NCBI GenBank assembly: GCA_034008185.1
Contig: CM067081.1
Coordinates: 7,997,821 to 8,061,820, forward strand
Direction: 5' to 3'
DNA length: 64,000 nt
Source: Gorsachius magnificus
Lineage: Eukaryota; Chordata; Aves; Pelecaniformes; Ardeidae
The notes below the pieces were generated by a model that ran no database searches, was not told where the DNA came from, and worked only from the letters and a program-made list of their open reading frames with translations. Position numbers and translations under genes: made by a program. Within the stretch, counting starts at the first letter, position 1. Each line of letters begins with the position of its first letter. Positions 1 to 12,090 of this stretch are shown here, in pieces.

Positions 1-3000
1 ACACAGAAACATAATCAAGAGTCATTCTGTTCTGAGCTCTGAATGCCCAGTCCTGTCAGATTTTAACATTTAAGAGACTGAAGGAATAGGGGGAGTGTGT
101 TTGGCAAGGCATTATGGTGAGATTGGGTGTGAAAATGAGGGAGAACGTGTCACTGGTTGTGTGAGAAACGAAATCAAAAAGGGAAAACTGATATTTATTG
201 GGTAAGAAAACTTGGATTTGGAAGGGGAACTTAGGACAAGGAAGAAATGGTGAGAAATGGGTGAAGTGGCATGAAGAAACAGTAGTGAAAAATAGCCTGG
301 AGAAGAGCAGCAATGAATTTCAGGGCTGCTGAACCAGCAACTGCCTCAGACAGTGAGCCATGAGGTTTGGGATAATCAATAGTTGTGCAAGAAGGCTGGC
401 GCAAGGAACAGAGACAGAGAGCAGGTAGGAAAAGTTGCTGATACAATGCTGGCAGGATCAGGCCAGGGCCAACTCTCTGAGGGGAAAAAAAAAAAAATTG
501 AGAGAAATCCAGCTTTCTGGGGTTTGCATGATGTGCACGTGATTGCATCAGGCAGTCTGTCATGATAGTTCATCTGCATGTCATGTTGGTCTGGAGGGTG
601 ACAGCCTGCCGCTGCTACTGGTTACTCCCTGTCTCTCATGAGGTGGAGTTCTTATGTTCCAGCTCTTATGTTGGTGACCCTGATGATGATTATGTTGAAT
701 TCAATATGATGTCCCATAATAGGATTTCTTTCTTGGTTTAGTCTTTGATCAATCTCGGTATTTTGAAAAAAATATTAAAAGAACACTATTCAAGTTACAC
801 ATTAAATGTTCAATTAAGAGAAGAAAAAATTAAGTTTGTCTGTATAACCTTAAACTGGACCCTTGGTGAAATACAATGGTACAGCATTTAGTTACGCTAT
901 CACCTTAAAATGTCTACTTGTAGAACACCTGTCAACAGCTTTTTAGAAAGAGAAGTCACAGTTGTATTTCTTAGCCCTATATTTTTATTCATTGCCTTCA
1001 ATGAAGCATGAAACTGCTAAATTAAAAAGCAAATGTTTTATATTTCATGTATTTAATACACAAATTTTATCAAACGAATTGTTAAACTTTACAAATGCAT
1101 AACTTTAAGATTTCATTTTGCTACCCCAAATTTATTTTAAATAAGTCTTAACTTGGGAGAATAATTTATGTTAAAGTAAAAATCTAGTTATTGTCAAGTC
1201 TACCAGGTAATCTGTTATGTCCTGAGTAATCCACACATATTTAATCAGGCCTGCCAGAGATCCCCAGGTAATAGAATTTGCCTATTTCTAATACAGTCAG
1301 TGGAAGCTACTCATTACTTAACACTTCAAAACAAAAATCAAATTTCGGAATCTGCTTTAGTGCTTGTATGGAGATTTTTGAAATGAGATAGTAGGATTGG
1401 CAGTGATAACACGCACAGAAATGGTAAGCAACATTTAACAGTGCACAGAGGAAAAGGATAACCCTAAGTACATATTACGTGTATTACGGACACAGACTCT
1501 TAAAGCAACTTTTACTACTTAAGAAAAACACCTTGAGGGGATTGTGGTTAGTTCTGTGACACTGTCAGCTCAGTACTCAAGAGCAGTCAAAAAGGTAATT
1601 AAGAATGGAAATAGGATCTGATAGGAAAGGAAAAGAGTACAAAACATATTGTTTTCTGTATGAATCTATGATGCATCCAAGTCTTGAATACAACATGGAG
1701 GGAACTGGAAAAAGCCCCAGAAGAGGGTGACAGAGATGAACAGGGTTGTAGCACAGTTTCCAGGCAGAACTGAATAACCACTAATTCCAGGAAAAAAAAA
1801 AAAGTTGTCAGAGAGCACTAGAACAGAGATCTGCAAAAGTACCTGTGACATAGAGAAGGCAACAGGCAATGACTTTCTTACAGCCCACATACAGGGAGCT
1901 TACAGTACATTGCCAAGTAAGTTTAAAATAAAGAAAAATAGAAGTTTTTGAAGTGTTACCATATGTTACCAATGTGCAACCAAGTAACAGGCTTAAAATA
2001 CAAAAATGTAGAGTTTTTTGGGTATGTCATGATTAGCTTGTAGGACTCATTGCCACAGGGTGTTGTGAAGCCTACGAATACAAAAATACTCAAATACAGA
2101 TGAGGATAAGTGCTTAAATTCATGGTGGATAGGCCCACTAACCACAATTTACTTGGATTTAGTTTCTGGTCTACGTGGTCCCTAACCTGCTGATTTGCAA
2201 CAGCTGAGCAGGGAAGGGCCATCCTTTACTGGCCCTGTTTCCTAAAAAGTCACTGAAAGGGACTAGGGCCTTTGGTCTGATACTCTCACCATTCCTATGT
2301 GAAACAGCCGCCTTTTCCATTAATGCAACAGAAAATCGTTACTGATTTTTTTCAAATTAGGCAGTCATTTCATTTCCTTATTCCTAATGGCTAAGAATAA
2401 TGAACGTAGAATTGGGTGTAGAATATTAAAAGTTCTAAATTATACTTACGCCTGCTTGTAGGCCATTTCATTTGAAAAACCTAATTAAAATGTTTAAATA
2501 GTATTACTAAGAGGAACAAGGCAATCCTTACTCTTCATTACTGTGTAAAAAAATTCCATAACTTAAGCATTTGTTTTGCAGTTATGGAAAACTTTAAGGC
2601 TTATGAAAATAGCATTTAATAATGGAAAAGCTCAGAAATCAGTGATTATAGAAGGATTCCCAGAAGGAATTAAGGAAATGTACCTCTGGTATTTTTTTCT
2701 GGGTCTTCATACCCCTTCTCTGTCTTTCATTTAGTGGAAATAGACGTCATATGAGTGTCTGGGTCTTATCTGATTTGCCAGGACACAAGCTATGAAATAA
2801 AATCAACTTTCAATTCTAAATAAACCTATTGAACAATAAGGTATGGGGTTCTCCTAGAAGGTTATATGAACAAGAAACTAAAATTAGTCAAAAGACATAT
2901 ATATAAAAATCACTGGTTATTAGAAGTGGAAGGGTTCATTTGTATTAAATTGCCATTTATTTTTGGCTTGATAGTGATATACTTTTAAAGACAGTTCTTT

Positions 3001-6000
3001 GCACACTTCCCAGCAACATCATATTGGCAATACTAATATATTCGTTGTGTTTACTGAACTTGGGTACAATTAAAAATTGCTACTCAGAAAAAAAAATGTT
3101 GGAAACTTGTAGCACTTTGAGATTTAGATTCTCTCATATTGAATGTAGTGTTTCGTGGCTATAGCCCTGCATACTCAATACACTGTGAGAGCTTAGCTGG
3201 TTTCTTTCCATATCGTAAAAGGTTTTAAAATCCAAAAAATGAAACTCTTAACATTTAATGTGCTATATGTTGGCAACTGAACCTTACAAACAGGATTCTG
3301 CAATAAAAAAAAGAAGTTAAAATTAAATTAAGGACCCTGCATGATGCTGAGGAGAGAATGGTTTTAATAATGCCACTTTCTCATAACTTCTGTTGTGCAT
3401 TAAAGCCAGCCTGAAAGAATAACACGATGATGATGCAAACAAGGAATAATAAGGACCACAAACAACCAGGAATATTTGCTTTCTTTACAGTCTCTTATGA
3501 AAGAAATAAATAAAACCAGTGTCAGATCAATCTTCTACCTCCCACTGTTACTGTTAGCTTTTCCACCAATTAGTTATACCTTTCTGTGGAAACTGTGCCT
3601 CGCTGCAGTTGGGTCTATACTGATTAACAAATCCAGCTTTCACTTTTTTTTTTTTTTTGTCTAGAAAAGTAGTTTATGACTATCTGCTGTTCATACTACC
3701 ATTTAAAAGTTTACCTTGTGGCACTGAGTGACTTGATTCTCTCTCTTGTCATTGAATTATATACTGAGGCATGACCAAGCCAAGCTGTGCTACCACTTAC
3801 ATTTTCTGTTGCCTTTCCTTTGCTACTGTATGCCTGGTTCTTGTGCTAATGTAATTATTGCTGTCCATCGAGACCTAGCAGCTACTGCTCTCATTTATCA
3901 CAGAGCTTGGTTTTTAGCTCACTGATAAAGACAGAGAACTGTAATGTATGTTTGTCACTAAATAAACAGTTTAAAGACAAAAAGGGAGCAGATCTGCTAA
4001 ATAAGAGGTTACAGCAGCATTCGGTTATTTTTACAGAGTAGACCTATGTTAGATAATCACTCATTAAAATAGATATTACAATTATCCAAGAATTATACAG
4101 TAATATTCACACATTTGGCGTTTTAAGGGGATTATTTTGCATAAGTATTAAAAAAATTAAGATAATGGACAAAATAAATTCTATATTTTAGTTCTTTTTT
4201 CTTTCTCATGTTAAATTAAAAGAATTACATTTAAATTACTTTTTAATTACTACTTAAAAAAACTTTAAAATTATTTTAAATAAGACAAAACTTCTGAAGC
4301 TGTACTTGCTGTATCCGAAAGTGATGCAATTGCAAATAAACTTTGGTGAATCAGTCCTTAAATAATATATATCTAGCTTTTACATTTTTGTTACACCATG
4401 CTAAATGATCCGCTACATGTTTTTAAAATCATTTGAAGACTTAATGCATCATAAAATAAGGCCTCAATGTTTATGTTCAGTCTGGCTCTTAATTATTTTG
4501 CAAGAAAAGTTGAGGTGACCTTGACTGCCTTTTGTCAGAATGGCACATTAGGAACTCTTTCTAAATAGCATTCCCCTTATCGCATGCTTTGAGAGAAGAC
4601 AACCTGTCTCTGTCACAGCACGGGAGAAGAAGATATGCAAGATGGGATTTACCAGGTAGGCTGGTCCCATTGGATAGAAGTTCTGTGTTCTTCTTCCATT
4701 GAGGAGAAATATAAATGACAAGAGAAAAGGCTGCATTAGAAGAATCATTTAATAAAAGTAGGTAGTCTTTGTAATTATCTTTTTCAAGGGGAGGGGGCAG
4801 GATTGTTGTCTTCCAAAATAGGTAGTTACTATTGTAGCAAAGTACTAGTTTGCCATAGAGAAAGGGAAGAGTCAGGAGGATATGTGAAGACAGACTGTTT
4901 CAGGAAGTATCTCATACAACTTTTAGGGATTATTGCTCTACATGAAGCACAGTTTGTATGACCAGGACAGCTATCTGCCCAGTATGTTTTAATCATTCTC
5001 CTCCATTCCATTTTTTTTATCCCAGCTTTCAATTATTTTTACACTATTTAATTTAGTAAATACAAATATAAATTATTTACTAAACCAAATTGAGAGAGAA
5101 AATAAGTTTATACTGATCTGAGCTGGACCTTTGATGTTACATACTGCTTATTTTTCAAGTTCTTGCTTTTCTGTGCCAATAAAATGTGCAGCCAGGGCCC
5201 AGCTATGCAATTGGCAGCATTAGCATATGCATCTGAGTACGTATGAAGGTATCTAAAGAATCACTTTAGTCCATGATCTTAATGACCTTGAAGAATGGCA
5301 TCTGATAGTAAATAGGTGGCTATGATGATCTCAGACCAGTTCATAGGCCTTATAAGAAGTGCAGTCGTAACTGGAATTATCTGATACCCTGAATCCTTTT
5401 CCAAATAAAGAGTCCAAGCTTTAAAAGGATAAGAAGTTTTAAATTCCTTTTCTTAACCTTAAGACCTGTCTCTTCAGCTCAGTTACAGAGGGTATGTTGT
5501 TAGCTAGGTGCTGGTACCACTTAAACCAATGAATAGAGGACTTTATACATCAGCACAGCAACTTGTTCCAATTTTCTGTTTTCTTACCATCTGGCAAGAC
5601 TGAAAGGAGTGAAAAATACTAAAAGTTTTAAAATTTTCTGGGCTACACAAGACATTTTGTTAGGGCTCTGTGTCTATCTTTGAAGGACTAATTTGGTCTC
5701 AATATCTAGGTAGATGTTGAATGTTTACCTTCAATTTTCTTTTGGGAGCAGTTTGTAACTGTCAATTAACAGAGCAATCCCTTGTATCTCTCCATCCCTG
5801 TGGCATGATTTGTGTCTCAGCACAAGGTTGGATGGTCACTGATGACTCAGTGTAGTTTGAGCATTCACAACACATCCAAGGGGCAGCAACATTCTCATGT
5901 CATCTATCACTCACAGAAGACAGTAACTCGAGTATAGGAAGCAAGGAGGTTGTTTATGGAGTGGTTAGTGTTTTAAGCCATGGAGAAATCTACAGGTCTT

Positions 6001-7023
6001 ACTCATCTTCCTGCACTGGGGCAATATTTATTCAATTTTCATAGTAGGTATCACTTATATTTGATATTTCTACTTGTTCTTTAATATACTGCCAAAAAGT
6101 AAAAGTGATTTCTGAGGGAGTAAAAGGCAGTATTGGTCTAAAGTTAAATAATAGAAGTGGGTTTTTTTCTCCTGGATTTTTTGTATTGAAAGCAGCAATT
6201 GATTTAGTAAATAAATTATTAAATGCAACCCTCTGAAACAGGCATGAAATATGCTGATAAAAAAAAGAATTGCTACCTTAAAAATTTTTAAAGGGATTTT
6301 ACTAAATGCTTGACAGAATGCTTCATAACCAAATGAGGGACAGCTTTGCTGTTTTGATATTCGGTAATCTTGAATTGCCTTTTTTTTAACTGTAAAGTTT
6401 TCCCTGGGAAAATCAGGCACAGAGAGTTCTCAAATCATATGTCAGATTGCTATGAATAATGTTATTAGCATTGAGTGAGACCAATTTTTAAGTAAAGCAG
6501 CTACTCCTTTTCCCCCAAAGGACAAAACCAGAAGCTAACAACAAAGGAAAATGTGTTCTCTGTATCTGCAAGCGCATCCACGACCGTAATAAATTCTGGT
6601 ACCTGTGAAAGTCACAGCAAAAACCACACTCATGTGAGGCACAGTGCAGCCAGGAGAACAAAAAGAGTTCATTAACTGCTTGGCCTCTTGATATTTTCAG
6701 GCTTCTGAAATAAGATTTTCATCTAGCTAATACGGTATGTCTGTGATTAAAGACAGTGGCATACTCTGGATCTTCTGGCAGAAGCGAGGATGTGACAGCG
6801 ATTGTGTCTTGGCACTCTGTAGAACAGAAACTTCAGGAAGTCAAGTTTCACTCTGCCAGTAGGCCCAGAGGTATCTGCTGGGGCCAAGGCAGTAGCTGGA
6901 GAAGTTGTATGGCAGGAATTATACTCTGTGGTGCACTTTTTTGAAAACTGTTTGTTGGTTGTCTCCTGTGGATCCCTGGCTGGTTGGTACTAAAGGCTGC
7001 ATCCCCTTCTCCCCTCTCCCCAG

Positions 7024-7045
7024 GCGGCTCCCTGGGAGGTTTGCG
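7024..7045 (+). other. candidate 22-base microexon (unproven)
   Basis: A long pyrimidine tract (about 7000-7020) ends in a CAG acceptor at 7021-7023, and a perfect GTAAGT donor begins at 7046, leaving a 22-base putative exon. It lies about 840 bases upstream of the recognised DLG2 exon on the same strand. The length is not a multiple of three. If it is entered in phase 2, like the other linker exons, the next exon would be read in a wrong frame and meet TGA at 7896-7898. Both splice signals are visible; actual use is conjecture, and chance pairs of good sites occur in long introns. Confidence 0.2.
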
Positions 7046-7799
7046 GTAAGTATTGCCTCTCCAACCAAGGGGCTGGCCTCTAGGCAAATGCTAGGTGACC
7101 TGCCAGTGTCAGGTTTTGGGTCTTATTCTTCATATCTAGCTTCACAGACTGCTGTCTGTAATCTGGAGCAGCAGTGCCAGTGCGATTGCAGTAGCCTCAT
7201 CACCGAGGTTAACCATTTGAGATGTGGTCTGCATAGCTAGATTTTGAAGGTTGAATCTGAAAGGAAAGTGAAGAACTCTTGAAATGGAATTAATTGCCTT
7301 TCAATGAGATTAATTGTTTACAGGGTTTGTTACCATCAGTGTTATTATACGACATGTCTCACTTTGACCACAGCTCTGTTTGCAAAGCCCCAGCTCATCG
7401 GGGCCAGGAGTATGTTGTATTAACACATAATATGCACTTTATCTTTATTTTAAATTAATGGGTAAAAAATAACTCTTTTCAGGTAATAAACATATTTTCT
7501 ATGCAGTGCTCAAAAGTAAGATCACAGAAAGCTATGCAGAAAAAATATTGATTAAAATAAAAAAAAAAAAGGAAGCAGAGTATGTGGGAAAATTCCTCAC
7601 TGAACTTCAGAGATAAGACATTCCCTTTCAGTGCCACACTTCCCATGAGCCAGTTTTATGGCCCACTTACATTTTGTATATCTTTATATGCAGTTGCTCA
7701 TATGCTGTAATACCAAGTTATCAAAGTCTAATGTTTCCTTTAACAGCACACTTTCCTTGTCAGAAAAGCCTTACTGAAAAGGTCTTGACAGATTTGCTG

Positions 7800-7805
7800 T
7801 GCATG
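7800..7805 (+). promoter_or_regulatory. UGCAUG motif upstream of DLG2 linker exon
   Basis: A TGCATG hexamer lies about 85 bases before the acceptor of the exon at 7890. RBFOX proteins bind UGCAUG; upstream sites more often repress the following exon (established for the family). Its function here is inferred. Confidence 0.4.
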
Positions 7806-7889
7806 CTTTTAAAATGATTGCTGTGTTTTCTCTAGATTCTCAGCCACTAATACGCACCTGATCTTTTACTCTTGTCTCTGTATCACCAG

Positions 7890-8045
7890 GCCTCCTGAAC
7901 CTGTTTACAGCACTGTGAACAAACTGTGTGATAAACCACCTTCTCCTAGGCACTATTCCCCTGTCGAGTGTGACAAAAGCTTCCTTCTTACAGCTCCCTA
8001 TCCCCACTACCACGTAGGCCTGCTCCCTGACTCTGAGATCACCAG
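7890..8045 (+). CDS. DLG2: DLG2 exon, PDZ2-PDZ3 linker (156 bases)
   Basis: This internal exon encodes part of the flexible linker between PDZ2 and PDZ3 of DLG2, a postsynaptic scaffold that clusters glutamate receptors and potassium channels. The first base completes a split codon, followed by 51 codons beginning PPEPVYSTVNKLCDKP and ending LLPDSEIT, then two bases (AG) of another split codon. The segment VNKLCDKP.SPRHYSPVECDKSFLL is diagnostic of DLG2; I do not know it from DLG1, DLG3 or DLG4. It is rich in Pro, Ser and Tyr, with two Ser-Pro sites, as expected for a disordered, phosphorylatable linker. The acceptor is TATCACCAG|G and the donor CCAG|GTACTG. Both ends are phase 2 and the length is 52 codons, so the exon can be skipped in frame. 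Two UGCAUG motifs follow the donor. Confidence 0.95.
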
Positions 8046-8049
8046 GTAC

Positions 8050-8089
8050 TGCATGCGCTTCTTCCTCACCTCCTTCGTTAGAGTGCATG
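8050..8089 (+). promoter_or_regulatory. pair of UGCAUG motifs just after the donor
   Basis: TGCATG occurs at 8050-8055 and again at 8084-8089, within 45 bases of the 5' splice site of the 156-base DLG2 exon. UGCAUG downstream of an exon is the classic position from which RBFOX proteins promote inclusion in neurons and muscle (established). The motifs and positions are read directly; regulation of this exon is inferred. Confidence 0.5.
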
Positions 8090-11000
8090 AACATCACTGG
8101 ATTTATCTCATAGTTTGCATCTTCACCATAGATCTTTTTTCTACAGCTTATGCTTGTTTTTAACCATGCTTTCACATCTGCACCACTGGAAGCTATATGC
8201 TAGCTTGGTATATAATTTTGGTCATCCAAAATCCAGTGGTGAACACAGGCAATGTTTTGATCCATTGGAATGGTGCTCTAAAATAGGTTACATAATATGT
8301 ATCCATTTTACAACTGAATTTAGTATTTGTTTCTCTGTGAGTACGGAAAGGGACTAAGACTTCACTGAAAGCTGTAGTAATTTGGTTTGATTCAGTCATT
8401 TTATTTCTGTGTTGTGCATACTTTGTTCTCTGGGCATCTTTGGGTTTATTGGGTGGCTGCCTAAGCCATTCAGAAGAAGCTGAGCAAAAAATAATCACCT
8501 GCCTCACCAAGTCATGGTTGAGAATACATCTAAAACTTAGCATTCCCTAGGCTAGCTGTGCTCTGAGAGGACAGTTAGTAAAACCTAAAATGATTAATAT
8601 TGCCATAACTGAAGTAAAGGAAGACATTTCTATAAAATTTTCTCAGTGACTGCCTCCTAAGAAATATCTAATACAGAAAAAACATACTATCCAAAACTGT
8701 ATGCTAGTATAACACAGCTATTCTTCTATAGTCTACTAAGGTAATAGGAAACTCTTTGCAAACAAGACTTGGGAGATAGAGGAAGAGATAGACACAAGTT
8801 TTCAAGATGATGTTGAGTGCTTCCTTTGTCAGGAAAAAACCCTATCATCTTTTATATTCAATAGTAGAAGAAAAATAATTGTATTTGGAGCTTTGATCAT
8901 AGACATTTTCTACAGAAAACACTTTTCAAAGAGTAATGTGGGAAGAGAAGAGCAAAAGTGTGTAAGTGGAAAGTAAAATGATAAATTAATGTAAGATACA
9001 ATAACATGAAAGAAACCACAGGGATTAGAGAAACAGCTGTGAAAGGCATTGCAGTGCTATGAAGCAGACAGCTGAATTAAACAAGCAATAAGACAAATAC
9101 TAGTGAAGAATGCAACAGATGTGGTAAGACCGTGTGGAAGCTGTCAGTTTATTAGTCAGTGTAGCTTCTAGAATTTTAAAGTTGCTTAATCACTGGACAA
9201 AGTTCTTAGTCAAGCTGTTCAGGCCAGTACAAGTTTGGGTGAAAAACACTGACAAGGGAAACGTTTTATAAAGCTATAAATAAGCCCAGGAGGGTGCCAG
9301 GCACTAACAGATCTATCCACAATACTTTGATTTCTCTGCAAATACTATCTTAATGGAAAGAAATAGCCAAAAATTAGTAGAATAACTTCAGGTCTTTAGG
9401 TATGGTGTAACTGCAACCATCACAGGGATTCTGTGTGTTTAGAGCCAGACAACAGAAGAGATCATTATAAAAAGACTTTTACTTTTAAAATGGTCCCTTT
9501 AGAAGGGAAGGGACCAACTTGAACTAGAAAGTTGAACAATCAAGTTCTGGGGGATTTGGGGCCATGGAATTGTGTATTGGGAGTACTGAGGATTAGACTG
9601 TGGCTTGCTAACCACAGCACAATTTATTGCAATTCATTGCTAAAGGGTCCACCTCTACAGACACAACTGTCAGGACTATGGAGATAAGTTGGGGGAAAGG
9701 ACGAACCTGTTAAAGCTACTTCCTGCAGACCAGATTCTCAGATGCCAATAATCAGTGGAGCCCTGGAGAGCTCGTAGAACTAGGCCATTTTGCCACCAGA
9801 AGGTGTAATTGTCTACATCATTTTGCTTTATTGTGTGATTGATTGAATACTTGGTCATCAGATAGTTGATGACCTGACATCAGAACTTGAAAAGCTGGGT
9901 TTTGTTCTTTTGAGTGTCAGTTAAAAATTCCCTTTCAGAACAAAGTTTCATTTCTCTTCATTCTACTTTGAGGTAAAATTAAGCTCTAGTCCCTGTATAT
10001 TTAATCAGTTTGTTTATTTCAACAGTCCAACAAAAACTGCAAAAAGAACACAAAAGATGAGAAAAGACACAGTTCATGGTGAAGTGCTCTGCATTAGGCT
10101 CTGCTACATGCTGTGGTAGAGGCAACTGATTGCTATAATTTATACTTCCTTCCCACTGTGAAATAACATTCAGATGGAAAATATGACAGTTTTCCATGTT
10201 CTCAAATACTGTCATCTTTACCACAGGACTCTTTGAATAGTTGACCGTGGAGGAAGACATTTGAAATATTTCATCAAATGTCTTTTGTGAGGAAAGTGAC
10301 AGCTTTACAACATGTATCATGATCCGATTTCCAAATGGACTCAGTATTCATGGTTGGAGAACAAATTTTAAAAAAGTATTAATCCCATTTTAACCCTAAT
10401 CCAAGTGGCTATTTGTACACAGCCCTAAATTTCACAAAGGTGATGTGTCTCAGGGTTGTATTGTGTTGAATATTTGGAAGAATTAATCCATAAGAAAACC
10501 TTGTTTTAAGTCCACAGCTGTGATACCACCATCTCTAACGGAGGTTGTACTACAAAAAAAATCTTCCAAATACTGACCAGGTATTTTGAAAGATCTCCCT
10601 TCACTCACCTGAATTCCTCAAAGCTCTATTCCTCCACGTTATACACTTCCAAGATCTCCAGTCAAATATAAAAGATATCTCCCCGTTTTCCTGCAGCCTT
10701 CCTAGAAAGAGTTTTTAATCAGAATTTGTCAGCCTCAGGTTTGGGGAGGAAGGGACAGGGATTACTTACTTGTTTTGGTGACTGCAGTCATTATTGTATC
10801 TCAGTGCTCCAATATTGAGAATCTGCTTCTGAACTGCAAGAAATTTGGTTTGACAAATAACTCTTCCAGAGGAAGAGGAACATGATGCCATGTTCTCCCA
10901 ATTGAAATGCTTGTAATCCAGCCAATGCCTTTCAGATTGCTGCTCCAGATAATTTGTCAGCTACTCCTCAGATGATTGTTTTGTCAAGGCTCATTAACTT

Positions 11001-11798
11001 AATTGGCAAAGAGAATTCATAGGCCAAAGTCTCATTTGTCTATAATAAATTCAAGTTTATAACCTTTGATTTTATGGTGGCCTGTCTTAGCTCCTGGGAG
11101 ATTTCGAGGTCTAGAACAATATACTCCTATTTTAGGATAAAAGTAATTTGGTTTTTGATTGAATTGTCAATTCATGTGAATTGATATTAACAGGGCTATG
11201 TCAGTGTGCAACAGCTGAAAATCTGTCCCACTGAAGGCAGGAGTAGAGAGAGAATTTTGTAGTAGTAAGCTTTCTTTTGAAAGCACCACGTGGGAACGGA
11301 TGCAGAGTGTTCATGTTCTGGCCTCTGTCATTATTGACAATTATGTGCACAATTAGAACATTATTGGCAGTGAAAGGAAATCACAGCTCAGAGATGTAAC
11401 GCGCTTTCCACAAACACAAGACGCCACTTCTGCATCGTGTAACATAAAATGTGTTCTCAGCCTTTGCTCTGGGAACTTCATTATATTCACCACTACATAG
11501 ACACATTTAAAAAATGCTTCAGTTTTGCCCAGAACTAACTTCCCTGTCTTCACTGAAATCTTTTTGGCACTCTAGTTGCCAGCATAGTTTTTGATAAAGG
11601 AAAGCCCTGATATTGTTGGTTTGTGTGATTTTCTTTTTTCCATAGGTATTTGCTTTTCTCTTAAGCCTTTGATCATCTGATTGCATCAATATTTTTGAAT
11701 ACATGTAGGGAAAGGAACTAAGGGTAGGGTTTCAGACTTTGTAGTCACAGGAGAAAAGCTTGGGAGCATGACTCTTCCCAAGAAAATAAAAAAAGTGA

Positions 11799-11818
11799 TT
11801 TTTTTTTTTTTTTTTTTC
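11799..11818. repeat. poly(T) run
   Basis: A run of about 20 T on the + strand. It could be the tail of an old antisense retrocopy, but no recognisable element is attached. Confidence 0.8.
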
Positions 11819-11914
11819 ATGTTTAGTCTAGCTTTTATAAACTTGCAGATCCTCCTTATGGTGCTTGGGTGCCTGATTTAAAGTATTTGGCTTGCCTTTT
11901 AAATCAAGATTAGT

Positions 11915-12090
11915 TTTTTTGAAGCCAGCCCCAGTTCTGGCTGACACTATGATCTGCAGTCTTAGGCAAGGTAGTTAATGATTTTGTGCTTTGTTTCCCA
12001 GTCTCTAAAAGAGGTTTAACAACAATCTCACGGAGCTTCTTTGAAAACTAATTCTGTCTGAGACAATAGCATCCTATTGCTAATGGCAAT
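11915..12090 (+). repeat. MIR-like SINE relic
   Basis: The block around 11955-12020 resembles the conserved 3' half of MIR-type SINEs. It has the run (T)CTTAGGCAAGG, then TTAATGATTTTGTGCTTTG and GTTTCCCAGTCT.TAAAAGAGG, in the order of the MIR pattern for 'tgaccttgggcaagtcacttaa...cctcagtttcctcatctgtaaaatgg'. It is heavily diverged and the borders are approximate. Confidence 0.5.

Larger units (their letters stand above)
1..7889 (+). other. DLG2: DLG2 intron (5' part outside window)
   Basis: Intronic sequence upstream of the first visible DLG2 exon; the preceding exon, expected to end in the PDZ2-PDZ3 linker, was not found here. The stretch is AT-rich with stop codons in all frames. It holds short poly(A)/poly(T) runs (484-496, 1791-1803, 3643-3658, 7557-7571) and no mobile element I can name. 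A strong splice-site pair at 7024-7045 is listed separately. It ends in a normal acceptor, CAG at 7887-7889, behind a pyrimidine-rich tract. Confidence 0.85.

Noticed and set aside
661..705. GATGATGATTATG near 680, similar to the DDDY that precedes the DLG2 linker exon
   Set aside because: The surrounding codons do not continue the DLG2 linker, and no donor site follows in the right phase.
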